A stretch of DNA of 55,538 nucleotides from NCBI GenBank assembly GCA_018606725.1, contig JAGYID010000004.1, forward strand, positions 1 through 55,538, read 5' to 3'. The position numbers and the translations under genes are program-made. The notes under the pieces are model-generated. The model saw only the letters and a list, made by a program, of their open reading frames with translations, was not told the DNA's origin and searched no databases. This DNA comes from Acidobacteriota bacterium. GTDB lineage: Bacteria; Acidobacteriota; Polarisedimenticolia; Gp22-AA2. This document shows positions 39,253 through 49,900 of the stretch, in pieces; position 1 is the stretch's first letter, and the number at the start of each line of letters is the position of its first letter.

Positions 39253-39579
39253 CTACTTGCCCTTGAGCGCCTGCTCGACGAGCGGCTTCAGCTCGCCGTT
39301 CTGGTACATCTCGGCGATGATGTCGGCGCCGCCGACGAACTTGCCGCCGATGAACACCTGCGGCGTGGTCGGCCAGTTGCTGTAGGCCGACAGGACCTGG
39401 CGGATGCGCGGGTCGGGCAGGATGTCGACGGTCTTGAACGGCACGCCCATCTCCTTGAAGACGGCGATGGCGCGGGCCGAGAAGCCGCACATCGGCATCT
39501 CCGCCGTGCCCTTGGTGAACAGGACGATCGTGTTGCCTTCGATTTCCTTCTTGATCATGTCGAGGATCGGATCGGACAT
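39253..39579 (-). CDS. grxD: Monothiol glutaredoxin, CGFS type
   Basis: A 108-residue Grx4-type glutaredoxin that carries and transfers [2Fe-2S] clusters with glutathione. The CGFS motif is at 31-34, preceded by the TKGTAEMPM lysine loop, and the glutathione-binding TTPQVFIGGKFVGGADI segment follows. The ATG at 39579 gives the usual family length; GGAG lies nine bases upstream. The BolA gene lies immediately upstream on the same strand, and the two proteins form a known complex in other organisms. No other iron-sulfur genes are adjacent. Confidence 0.94.
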   Translation of the reverse strand: MSDPILDMIKKEIEGNTIVLFTKGTAEMPMCGFSARAIAVFKEMGVPFKTVDILPDPRIRQVLSAYSNWPTTPQVFIGGKFVGGADIIAEMYQNGELKPLVEQALKGK

Positions 39580-39607
39580 CGGCGTCGGGCTCCGTGGCTG
39601 ATTGAGG

Positions 39608-39850
39608 TTAAGCGTCACGCCGGCCGCTGGCGGCCGGCGTTGCGGTCTTGATCGACAGCGCGTGGATTTCCTGGCGCGCCATCTCGTCGCGGAATAATGC
39701 GTAGATCATCTGGTGCTGCTCGATGCGGCTTTTCCCCTCGAAGGCCGGCGATACCACCTCGGCGGCGAAATGCGCCTCGCCGCCACTGACCTCGGCGCGC
39801 GCGCCGGGGATCCCCTGTTCGATCTTGTCCTTGATGTCGCGTGCGTCCAC
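39608..39850 (-). CDS. bolA: BolA family protein
   Basis: An 80-residue protein of the BolA/IbaG family, which partners with CGFS glutaredoxins to bind or move iron-sulfur clusters. The class II KH-like fold is seen: an N-terminal helix (ARDIKDKIEQGIPGARAEVS), the invariant-His region SRIEQHQMIYALFRDEM, and a C-terminal strand EIHALSIKT. The GTG start was chosen because GAGGGA lies seven bases upstream and it gives a normal length; the long frame upstream overlaps the next gene as shadow. It sits 28 bases before grxD, forming a two-gene unit. Confidence 0.93.
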   Translation of the reverse strand: MDARDIKDKIEQGIPGARAEVSGGEAHFAAEVVSPAFEGKSRIEQHQMIYALFRDEMARQEIHALSIKTATPAASGRRDA

Positions 39851-39939
39851 GCCGCGTCCCTCGTGCCTTCGGGTTGTTTCAGAAGCCGCTATTGTAGCAG
39901 ACCGCGCGTCTGCACCCGACCTGGGTCCTGCGCCGGCTC

Positions 39940-40509
39940 CTAGGTCCCCGCGACCACGTCGATCAGCGTGTCGAGGTCGCAGGTCGCGTCGATGGTGCCG
40001 TCGAGGTCGCGGTCGAACTCGATCGAGTCGCAGGTGGCCTCCAGCGTCCGCGTGTCGGTCCTGTAGGTGCCGAGGCACTGCATGAAAGCCGTGTCGTCCA
40101 TCTCCCAGATGCGGAACAGCCCGAGACACGAGTCGGCCTCGACGCTGCCGGCCAGCTCCCCGGCGACGCCGGCATCGGCACCGCCGTCGCTGCGGTCGCC
40201 GATCACCTGGAAGCTCGAGCTCTGCTCGCTGCCGAATACCGAGATGGGCGAATACGTCGCGAGGGCGACCCCCACGTCGACGATATCGCCGTTGTAGTCG
40301 GAAGCGACGCAGCCCGACTGCTCGCAGACGCAGCTGCTGACCGTCGAGGTCAGCGCCGTGATGTACTGCACCCCCCAGGCCCCGGTCAGGTCGCTGCGGA
40401 TCAGGCCGCAATCGGTCCCGGTGTTGACGACTTGCGTGGTTTCGTCGCCGCAGGCCGCCGCCGCGAGGCAGGCGACGATGGACAGGGTAACGAGGAGGCT
40501 TTTCGACAT
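39940..40509 (-). CDS. Small lipoprotein of unknown function
   Basis: A 189-residue lipoprotein: the signal peptide ends in LAAAAC with the lipid-bearing Cys at residue 20. The mature part is Asp- and Cys-rich (CVCEQSGCVASDYNGD, DSCLGLFRIWEMDDTAF, CDSIEFDRDLDGTIDATCD) and beta-rich. The last piece resembles an EF-hand-like calcium loop (DRDLDGTID). The ATG has an AAGGAG ribosome site. I do not recognise the family. It stands alone between bolA and the cytochrome-like giant, all on the minus strand. Confidence 0.8.
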   Translation of the reverse strand: MSKSLLVTLSIVACLAAAACGDETTQVVNTGTDCGLIRSDLTGAWGVQYITALTSTVSSCVCEQSGCVASDYNGDIVDVGVALATYSPISVFGSEQSSSFQVIGDRSDGGADAGVAGELAGSVEADSCLGLFRIWEMDDTAFMQCLGTYRTDTRTLEATCDSIEFDRDLDGTIDATCDLDTLIDVVAGT

Positions 40510-40615
40510 GGGCGGTCTCCTTCGGAGCGGTCCGCTTCCGGCCGGACGCCGGACGCGGCACCGGGCATTCTAGTCGATCTCGGGATGACGACCGGGCCTC
40601 GAAGCGGGTGCCGGG

Positions 40616-43600
40616 CTATTGCGCCCGGCAGGCCAGCCCGTCGAGCGCGCCATCGCCCGTGCCGAAGCCGCCGTCGCCGCAGGAGTTCTCGGAGCGGATC
40701 AGATAGAAGAACCCATCGCCCGGGGGCGGCGCGGCTCGGTCGTCGGTCCAGGCAGGCGAAGGGAGATCGCCGGCCAGGCATGAGGTCGCGGCCTGCAGGC
40801 CCGAGGCGCGCAGCGCCGCGAGCGATCCGCCGGCGACGTCGTAGTCGACGCCGGGCCCGGTCTGCGGCGCCTGGTCGTCCCAGGTGAGCGCCGTCGGGCC
40901 GCCGCCGTCGAGCCCGAGCCGCGTCACCTCGCCGGGCAACGCGAAGGCGCCGGCATCGGCAGCGTTGCAGTCACCGCCGTCGAGATGGAGATCTTCATCG
41001 CGGTCGACGCCGAGCCGCCGCCCCGAGCCGAGCGTGGCGCACAGGAAGGTCACCGGTCCGGAAGCGTTCTGCCGCAGCGCCGCGGTGCTGACTTGCGGTT
41101 CGCCCTCCACGTCGGTCGTCCACAGCCCGCCGGCGCCGATCCCCCCGTCCAGGACATAGCCGCGCACCCGGCCGCCGGCGGGCGCGGCGGCGGTCAGCTC
41201 GCAGTGACGGGCCTGATCGGCCAGGTTGCCGACCCGCACGAGCGTCGACAGGAGGCTCTCCAGCGCCGGCGGCGCGGTCGGCGGCACGCCCGGCGGGACG
41301 GTCAGGTTCTGGCCGACCGACGGGCGGATGTTGGTCGGAAACAGGTTCATGAACACGGTCAGGTCGGCCGCCTGCTGCGGCGTCAGGGTGAAGACGCCGG
41401 CCGACAGGAAGGTTCCAAGGTCGGGGATCGATCCGTCATGGACGAACCCGAAGCCGGTCTTGCGGTCGGCCGGGCTGGCGAAGGTCCCGAACACCGGGCC
41501 GAGCTTGGTGTACATGTTGCGCGTGTGCGGCACCTTGAGGTCGCTGTGCGGCGAGCCGTCGAGATTGCCGTTGAAGAGCCCCGCCAGCGCCGTGCGCGGA
41601 TCGCCCGGGTTGATGCCGCCCAGCTTGCCGCCGGCGGTGCCGAACGGCAGGGCGTGGCAGGCGGCGCACGGCTGTCCCGCGTCGGTCTGCCCGGTCAGGA
41701 ACAACCGCTGCCCGGCCGCCGGATTGCCCGGGAACGGATTGGTCGGCACGGTGATGACCGCGTCCGGGATGGTGTCGTCGGGGGCGCGGAACGGGTTCGG
41801 CGGCAGGTTCATGTTGAGCGCGAATTGCCGGTAAGTCTCCATGTCCGCCGCCGTCAGGCCGGCCGGCTCGCCGTTGATCGGCCCGATGTCCTGCGTCCCC
41901 ATCAGGCCGACGAACGCCTTGTTGAAGGCGTTCATCGTGCCGCGGTCGCCGCGCCAGTGCAGCGGCTCGACCATTCCCCGCAGCGTCTGGGTGGTCATCG
42001 GCCCCTTCTGCGGATCGAACCCCCTGTGCGAGCCGCAGATCGCCGGGTCGCACTCGAACGGCTGGCCGTTGATCGGGGCGATGAACCGGACGTTGTCCCC
42101 CGGCGTGCCGTAGCGGGCGAACGAACCCTCCGGGTCGCCGAGGTCCCAGGCGAGGCCGTCCCTGTCGCCGGAGATGTGGCAGGAGGAGCAGGCGGCATCG
42201 CCGTGCCCCGAGGTGTCGATGCCGTCGTACAGGAAGCGCCGGCCGTTCCGGGTGTTCACCGGCGTCGGGTCGTGCAGCGCGATGTCGCCGAGCTTCGTCA
42301 AGGAGGGGGCATCGACCGTGGCGATCGAGTTGGAGAAGCGGTCGAGCACGTACAGCCGGCCGAGTCCCTCGTGCAGCGCCACGCCGGTCGGCCCCTGGCC
42401 GACCTCGACGGCGGCTGGCAGCGCCCGGCTCGGCCCGAAGATGCAGGCGCCCGACAGGCAGCCGCCGTCGACCCGGAACAGCTTGCGCGAGCCGAGCGCG
42501 GTCAGGTAGCCGGTCGTGCCGGCAGCGTTCCAGACCAGCATGCCGGGCTGCGAGGCGCTCGCCTGCCGCTCGGCGAGATTGGTCGCCGGGTCGCTGCGCC
42601 GATCGATGTGGGTGTTCAGATCGACCAGGGTGACCCGGTTCGCCTGCGCCGGGTCGATGACCGACAGCCGGTTGTCGACCATGTGCCCCTGGACCCCGAG
42701 CGGATGCTCGAAGCGGACGAAGTTGCGGGCGTCGGTGTTCGGCACGTAGATCCGGCCGTTCGCCGGGTTGATCGACACCTCGAACAGCGTTGTGCCGAGG
42801 TGATCGATCTGCTCCACCACTCCCGGCGTGCCGGTGGCGTTGATCGCGAACAGGTCGTGATCGGGCAGCCGGAACGGCAGGCAGTCGGTCCAGTCGCTCC
42901 CCGCCTCGTCTCTCCATCTGCCGCTCGCCTGGTCCCACTTCACGATGAGCCCGACCTTCGGGATGCCGTCGGGCGGATCGGTCAGCTGCGGATTGCGGGC
43001 GATGCCGGCCGGCAGGGGCGGATAGGCCGGCGGCGCGGTGCGGCAGGTCATCGGGTTCAGGCCGAGCGCCTGCAGGCGCTGGGCGTTCAGCCCGGCGTTG
43101 TTGCCGAAGGCGATGTTGGCGTTGACCACCGTCGTCTGGTTGCCGGAGTTCTGCACCACCGCGTAGACCAGGCTGCCGTCTTTCGAGGCCGCCAGCGCCC
43201 GCGGGTACGCGCCGAACAGATCGAGGCGCGCCGGCGGCTGATCGAGCCGCGCCAGGTCGAAGACCCGCACCGCGTCCTCCGCGCCGACGGCGACGAACGC
43301 CCTGCCGCCGGCGAAGACGACATCGTTCGGTTCGTCGCCGGCCGGCAGGGTGCGCAGCACCGCACCGGCGGCCAGATCGACCACGCTGACCGTGTCGGAC
43401 AGATGGTTGACGACCCACGCCGTGCCGTCGTCGAGCGGGCGGACCGAGACCGGTTCCAGCCCGACGCGGATCGATCGCTCCGGGGTCAGGACCCCGCCCG
43501 GCCCGACGGTGAAGACCTCGAGGAGCGCGTCCGGGGTGTTGACGGCGAGCAGCCGCCCGCCATTCGGCGTGAGGGCGATCGGGTGGACCTGCGACGATTC

Positions 43601-43702
43601 GAAGTTGACGAGCGCCGCCGCCGCGGGTGAGACCCCGACGAGGCAGACCAGGGCGACCACCGAGCCGATCGCCCCGGGCGCGCCTGCACGGCAGCATCGC
43701 AT
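40616..43702 (-). CDS. Exported beta-propeller/cytochrome c fusion protein
   Basis: A 1028-residue secreted protein. After a signal peptide (SVVALVCLVGVSPAAAA), residues about 35-490 form a YncE-like propeller (RPLDDGTAWVVNHLSDTV, EPNDVVFAGGRAFVAVG, GPTGVALHEGLGRLYVLD). A cytochrome c region follows with two heme sites, CSSCH near 505 and CAACH near 680, with LRGMVEPLHWRGDRGTM, reminiscent of di-heme peroxidase/MauG-type proteins. A Ca-binding-like DRDEDLHLDGGDC segment leads to a C-terminal module (about 935-1028) similar to the end of the protein at 10154. It is likely an extracytoplasmic electron-transfer or oxidising enzyme. Divergent from the RHS gene. Confidence 0.88.
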   Translation of the reverse strand: MRCCRAGAPGAIGSVVALVCLVGVSPAAAALVNFESSQVHPIALTPNGGRLLAVNTPDALLEVFTVGPGGVLTPERSIRVGLEPVSVRPLDDGTAWVVNHLSDTVSVVDLAAGAVLRTLPAGDEPNDVVFAGGRAFVAVGAEDAVRVFDLARLDQPPARLDLFGAYPRALAASKDGSLVYAVVQNSGNQTTVVNANIAFGNNAGLNAQRLQALGLNPMTCRTAPPAYPPLPAGIARNPQLTDPPDGIPKVGLIVKWDQASGRWRDEAGSDWTDCLPFRLPDHDLFAINATGTPGVVEQIDHLGTTLFEVSINPANGRIYVPNTDARNFVRFEHPLGVQGHMVDNRLSVIDPAQANRVTLVDLNTHIDRRSDPATNLAERQASASQPGMLVWNAAGTTGYLTALGSRKLFRVDGGCLSGACIFGPSRALPAAVEVGQGPTGVALHEGLGRLYVLDRFSNSIATVDAPSLTKLGDIALHDPTPVNTRNGRRFLYDGIDTSGHGDAACSSCHISGDRDGLAWDLGDPEGSFARYGTPGDNVRFIAPINGQPFECDPAICGSHRGFDPQKGPMTTQTLRGMVEPLHWRGDRGTMNAFNKAFVGLMGTQDIGPINGEPAGLTAADMETYRQFALNMNLPPNPFRAPDDTIPDAVITVPTNPFPGNPAAGQRLFLTGQTDAGQPCAACHALPFGTAGGKLGGINPGDPRTALAGLFNGNLDGSPHSDLKVPHTRNMYTKLGPVFGTFASPADRKTGFGFVHDGSIPDLGTFLSAGVFTLTPQQAADLTVFMNLFPTNIRPSVGQNLTVPPGVPPTAPPALESLLSTLVRVGNLADQARHCELTAAAPAGGRVRGYVLDGGIGAGGLWTTDVEGEPQVSTAALRQNASGPVTFLCATLGSGRRLGVDRDEDLHLDGGDCNAADAGAFALPGEVTRLGLDGGGPTALTWDDQAPQTGPGVDYDVAGGSLAALRASGLQAATSCLAGDLPSPAWTDDRAAPPPGDGFFYLIRSENSCGDGGFGTGDGALDGLACRAQ

Positions 43703-43984
43703 CGCCGAAATCTACGACGCTTCCCGGCACGACGCAAGGGCGAGGTGTCCCGGAACGCCGCCGGATGTCCGCGCGTCCGGAGTGTCCGCCGGCGGACGCG
43801 CCGACCGGTATCCGGAACCCCGCGCACTGGCGGGTCCGGGCAGATCGCTCGGTCGAACTCCTTCTCGCCACGCAGGTTAGGGTCCCGGTCCCGATCGCTT
43901 TTCACCACTGCCGACCGCTGGCACCGGCCTTGCCGTTCAGGCCCGGCAATTCGGGAGCGCGGCGAGCGCGGAAAGGTTGACGAC
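43703..43984. other. Divergent intergenic region before the RHS gene
   Basis: 282 bases between the cytochrome-fusion and SpvB/RHS genes. It is GC-rich with several short palindromes (for example around GTCCGCCGGCGGAC near 43790), but no clear promoter hexamer, RNA element or small gene is seen. The open frames crossing it are continuations of shadow frames. Confidence 0.5.
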
Positions 43985-46900
43985 ATGACAGGACTCCGGC
44001 GGTGCGTGATCTGGGGGGAGAGATCGGGAGGCGGAAGGCGCTTGGGGACGGGCGCAAGACCGGCCCCGGTCTCTCCCCGACCCGCGGCAGATCGGCGGCC
44101 GCGGTTCGCAACGGACCGGGTGACGAAGGGTCTGGCGGTTGCGGCGGCGCTGGCGCTGGCCGCCGGCCTGGCTCTCGCCGACGAGGCGAGCAATCCGGCG
44201 CGCGACGGTTTCGGCCCGCTCCCCGGCGCCCCCGTGGTCGATCCGTCCACCGGCGTCGCCTCGGTGCTGTTCCCGATCGAAGTGCCGCCGGGTCGGCACG
44301 GTCTGCAGCCGGCGCTGGCGCTCCGCTACAGCAGCGCAAGCCGCGGCGGGAACGCCGGCTTCCACTTTCAATTCGAGATCGGCGCCATCGAGCGGTCGAC
44401 CCGCTTCGGCCCGCCCCGCTTCGATGACAGCGACACGTTCGTGCTGAGGCTCGACGGCCAGGAACACGATCTCGTGCCGGTCGACGGGAGCGGCACGCAG
44501 TTCCGCACCGCGGTGGAAAGCGGCTTCCTGGTGGCGCGCCTGTCGCCGGGGCCGTTCGGACCCGGCTCCACCTACTGGGTGGCGCGCGGTCGCGACGGCC
44601 GCTTCTACCGCTTCGGTTTCAACAACGACGCGGCCGGCGGCAACGTCTCGCAGGTCGACAACTTCAAGTGGGGCCTCGACCGCATCGAGGACACCGCCGG
44701 CAACGTCATGGAGTTCCGCACCTGGACCGCAGGCAAGACGCTGTTCGTGACGCGCATCGAGTACGCGGCGCATCCGGCCACCGGCCTGCCGCCGACCAAT
44801 CGCGTCGAATTCTGCTGGGAGCGACGCGGCGACATGAGGACCAGCACGTCAGGCGAGATCGTCTCCTACCGCCTGGCGTCGATCAGGACCGTCGTGCGGG
44901 ATGTCACCGCGCGCACCTACCGGTTCGGGTACCAGGTCCGCGGCGGGTACGGCATCGGCGATTGCACCGCGCCGGCGCCGCTGCCGGCCGAGCCGACCCC
45001 GGTCGGCAACGAACCGCCGTCGCCGCAACCGCCGAAGTCGGGGCCCGGTGGCCCGCGCCAGATTGAATCGGCTTCGAGTCTCCAGACCACCGCCTCGACA
45101 CCGCTTCCGGACGACCAGTTGTCGAAGATCAATTCCCTGTTGACGACGATCGAGCGCGGCGACGGGGCCGGCCTGACGCTGCCGCCGGTCCGCTACACCT
45201 ACACCGCGACGACCGGCAATGTGGCCTGGTCCGAACCGATGCCGGACCCGCCGCCGCTGCCGTTCGTCGCCAACTCCGACGTCGACCAGGACCCCGGGGT
45301 GCGGATGGTGGACCTGAACCGCGACGGGTTGCCGGACATGCTGCAGTTCAGGGGCAACTGTGGTCTGGTCTGCAACACCGTGAAGAGCGTCTATCTCAAT
45401 GTCGGCGGGCGCTTCGTTTACGACGCCGCCTGGACCGCCGGCCTGATGAATCTGGTCAACCCCGCCGATACGACCCGCAGCGCCTGGTTCGTCCTGAAGC
45501 GCGGCACGAATGACTCGGTCGACAACGGGGTGCGCTTCCTCGACATCAATGATGACGGCCTCCCGGACGTCGTGCGCCTGGCCCAGTACTTCGACGGCGG
45601 CATCCGCAAGGGCGTCCACCTGAACACCGGCTCCGGGTTCACGACCGACGTCAGCGGGGCGTGGCCGCTGCCGAACGAGCCGTTCGTGGCGCTGGAAGAG
45701 AACCCGTCGCGCGACGTCAGCGAAGACCTCGGCGTCCGGATCGCGGACGTCAACGCCGACGGGCGGATGGATCTGCTGGTGTCGCGCGGCCAATGGGGCG
45801 GACCGCTGACCCGCCGGGTCTACGTCCATGACCATGGACAGTACCGGCTCGACAGCCGCTACGCGCTGCCGGACGAGGCCTTTGTCCGTCACATCAGCCA
45901 TGGCCGCTGGATCGACATGGGAGTGCGGATCATGGATCTCAACGTCGACGGCTGGCCCGACCTGTTCGTCGCCGCCAACGTCAACGGCGTCATCCGCAAC
46001 TCCGCCTACCTGTACACGAAGGGATCGGGCGGCTCGCCGGTCACCTGGGCGCCGCAGACCGGCTGGATGCTCGAGCCGACGGGGGGCGAAGCGTTCGTCG
46101 ACGTGTCGAACTCCGGGGACGGAAGCTCGCTCGACCGCGGACTGCGGGTCGTGAACGCGACCACCATCATGATGGCCCGCTCGTGGAACGGCCGCCCGAT
46201 CGAAAAGAAGATCTGGTCGGTCTACGCGGGCGGCGGCTGGGCCGGAGGCGCATTCGACTACTTCCCGGCCCTGTTCGTGGTCAAGCGGACCGACCGGCTC
46301 CCGCGCGACCAGGGGGTCCGCCTCGCCGACGTGGACGGCGACGGGGGCGTCGACCTGGTGATCTCCCCCGAGGTCGGCACGCGCGAGTGGCGGCGCAGCC
46401 TCGGCTGGAGCAATGCGCTCCTGCTGGCCTCCTGGTCGAACGGTCTCGGCGGCCTCACGACGCTGGCTTACGCGCCGGCCCCGCACGGCGGGACGGTGCA
46501 AGGGGGCGCCCGCGCGGCGCTGCCGTTCGCCCTGCCGGTGGTGGCCCGCAAGGATGTCTCCGACGCGATGGGTCACACCTACACCACGGCCTATCAGTAC
46601 GAAGGGGCCTACTACCACCACGCGGCCCGGGAGTTCCGGGGGTTCCGCACTGTGCGCGTCCTTGAGCCGGGCGGTGAGCGGATGACCGAAACCCTCCACC
46701 ACCAGCAGACGGCGCTGTTCACCGCCCCGCTGAGGGGCGCACCCGAGCGGATCATCACCCGTCGCGGCGTCGACGGGGCGATCTTCAGTCGCACCAGCTG
46801 GACCTACGACACGACCGACGTCACCCCGCCGCTCGCCCACCCGGTGACGCGGGTCGAGACCGCCCTCTTCGAATGGACGGTGACCGACCCGGAGAGCGTA

Positions 46901-49900
46901 GCCGCCGTGCGCCGCAGCGCCACCACCACGAGTTACGAGTTCGACGATTCGACGCACCCGCCCGACAGGATCCTGCGGCGGCGCACCGAGCGGCTGCTCG
47001 GCGACCCTGACGATCCGGGTGATGACCGCACCGTCGTCGAGGAGTATGCCGCCGCGATCGAGGACGCGGCGACCGGCGGGCCGGGGCGCGGCCGCTGGTT
47101 TCTCGATCTGCCGGCGCATCGCTACGTGGCCGGGTCCGACGGCCTGGTCGCCTCCGAAAGCTGGACGTTTTACGACGGCCGGGGTTTCGGCGACGTCGGG
47201 GCGCTCGGCCTGCCGACGCTTGAGGCGCGCCGCGGCGGACCGCCGGGCCCGGCCGGAGCGCGCGGGCCGGACGATCGCGACAACCCGAAGGTGACGCGCA
47301 CCTACGATCGCTACGGCAACCTCGAGACGGAGACCGACCCGCTCGGACGGCAGGGCCGTTTCGGGCATGGTTCGACCGACCCGACCTTCACCTTCCCCGA
47401 AAGCGAGACCGATCCCCTCGGCCGGGTGACGATCAGGACCTTCGATGCACGCACCGGCCTGCTGACCGCCCTGGCCGATCCGAACGGCGACGAAGTGCAC
47501 ACGCTGTATGACGGGTTCGGCCGGAAGGTGGCCGACTACGGGCCGTACGACGCCGCCGACCGGCCGACGGTCGCCTATGCCTACGATGCCGGCGTCGTGC
47601 CGGCGCGCGCCTTCCGCTACGCCCGCGAGGTCAGCGGTCAGGGCGAGCGGGCCGGCACGGACGGTTGCATCGAGTCGATCACCTACGTCGATGGCCTGGG
47701 CCGTCCCCTCCAAACCCGCACCGAATCGACCAGCGGCCAGACCATCATCACCGGAGCGGTCACCTTCGACGCGGCCGGCCGCGTGGCGACCGAGGCGGAG
47801 CCGTTCGCGGTCCCCGCCGGAGTCGACTACGTCGCGCCAGGACCGGAGATCCTCGTCACCCGCTTCGACTACGACGCCGCCGGTCGCCGCATCGCCGTGA
47901 CCGACGCGGCCGGCAACGTCAGCCGCGAGGAGCCGTTCGCCGGGGACAGCCGGGTCATCGACCCGGGCGGGCACCGGCGCGATCTGCGCCGGGACGCCTT
48001 CGGCAATGTCCTGCGGGTGGACGAATACGAAGGAGGCCCCGGCGACTGGCGGCCGGCCTCCTCGGCGACCTACGCCTACGACGCCGTCGGCCGCCAGATT
48101 CGCATCGTCGATCCATCGGGCGCCGCCGCGACGCTCGGCTACGACACGCTCGGCCGGCGCACGGCGCTCGATGACCCGCACACCGGTTCGTGGCGCTACG
48201 AGCACGACCTGAAGGGCAACCTTCTCGTCCAGGTCGATCCCTCGGGCCGCCGCACGACAATGACCTATGACCCGCTCGACCGACTGATCGACCGGCTCGC
48301 TCCCGACGGCCGGCGCGACCGGTGGAGCTACGACGAGGGGGGCGCCGCCGGCCTGGCGCTCGGGCGCCTGACGTCGATCGTCGACCCGACCGGCACGCAG
48401 CGCTTCGCCTACGACCGGCTCGGCAGGGTGGTCGAGGCGTCGCGCACCCTCGACGGGACGACCTACACCATCGGTACGGCCTACGATGCCATGGCGCGGG
48501 TCACGAGCCTGTCGCTCCCCGGCGGGCGAACCCTGAGCTATCACTACGATCAGGGCGGCAATCTCGACAGCCTCGCGCCATACGCCCGGGGGCTCAGCTA
48601 CGACAATCGCGGGGCGCTCCTCGCGATGACACTCGGCAATGACACCATCGTGACGCGGCAGTACGACGATGCCACGGGACTGCCGGCGCAGTTTCAAGTC
48701 GACCGCGGCGGCAGCCATCTCCTCGACCTGGCGTTTCGTTACGATCCGGACGGCCTGGTCGCCGCCATCGAAGACCGGACCGTCCCCGGCATTCCGCGGT
48801 CGCAGTCGTTCGCCTACGACGGCCGGCACCGCCTCGTGCGTGCCGCCGGCGGCGACTTCGATCTGTCATACGTCTACGACGGCGCCGGCAACATTACCGC
48901 CAAGGAGGGGCGCGCCTTCACTTACGCGATCCCGGCGCGTTCGCAGTGGCTCAGCGGCACCTCCACCGGCGAGACCTTCCTGTACGACAACACCGGCAAC
49001 GTGATCGTCCGGAGGTCGGCCGCGGCCGACTGGACCTATACGTACGACGCGGCCGGGCGGATGACCGGGATCGCCGAATCGCTGAGCGGCCTCGCCGTCA
49101 GCAACGATTTCGACGCCAGCGGACGGCGCGTGCGCGAGGTGACCAGCCGCGGCGCCGATCGCTCGGTCCTCCTGACGCCGATGCCGCAGATTGAAGTCCG
49201 CGACGGCGCGCTCAGCGTGCACATCTTCGCCGGCGACCTGCGCGTCGCCATCCTCGAGTCGTCGGGACGCACTCTGTATCCGATCACCGACTTCCTCGGC
49301 AGCACGCGGCTCGTCCTCGACGAAGCCGGCACGGTCGTGTCCCGCCACGACTACCGGCCGTACGGCGCGGCAGCCCCCGGCTCGGACCCGGCTCCCGTCA
49401 CCCGCACCTATGCCGGGGGCGAGGCGAATCCGGCGACCGGGCTCCTGCTGATGGGGCATCGGTTCCTCGATCCGTCGCTCGGGCGCTTCCTGCAGCCGGA
49501 CGGGCTGGTCGCCGAACGGTTCGATCCACAGGCGCTCAACCGTTATGCCTACGCCCGCAACAATCCGGTGAACATGACCGACCCCGAGGGGCGCAATCCG
49601 ATCGCGGCAATCCTGTTTGTGGGCGCCATCGCGCTCCTCGACCGGCAGACGCGCGCCGATGTCGGCACCTCCGTGGGGCTGACGGCGGCGACCATCCTCC
49701 TGACCGGCGCCCTCGGACCGGGAGCTTCGGCCGGATTACACGCCCTGCTCGCCTCGTCGCCGGCGCTGTACGCCTCCGCCGTGACGGCGGTGATCCTGCA
49801 CACCCCCCTCGGCCAGGGGATGGTGCAGGCCAACATCGAGGTGCTGCGCGAGCTCGGGGTGGCGCCGCGCACCGCCACCATCGCCGCCTCCGTGTTCACC

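Noticed and set aside
40985..43630. 881-codon frame antisense to the cytochrome-fusion gene
   Set aside because: Composition is Arg/Gly/Ala/Asp-rich shadow sequence; heme motifs and signal peptide are on the minus strand.
44849..48829. 1326-codon open frame antisense to the RHS gene
   Set aside because: Length is due to GC-rich codon use of the RHS repeats. No domain is recognisable and the sense frame has clear SpvB and RHS motifs.
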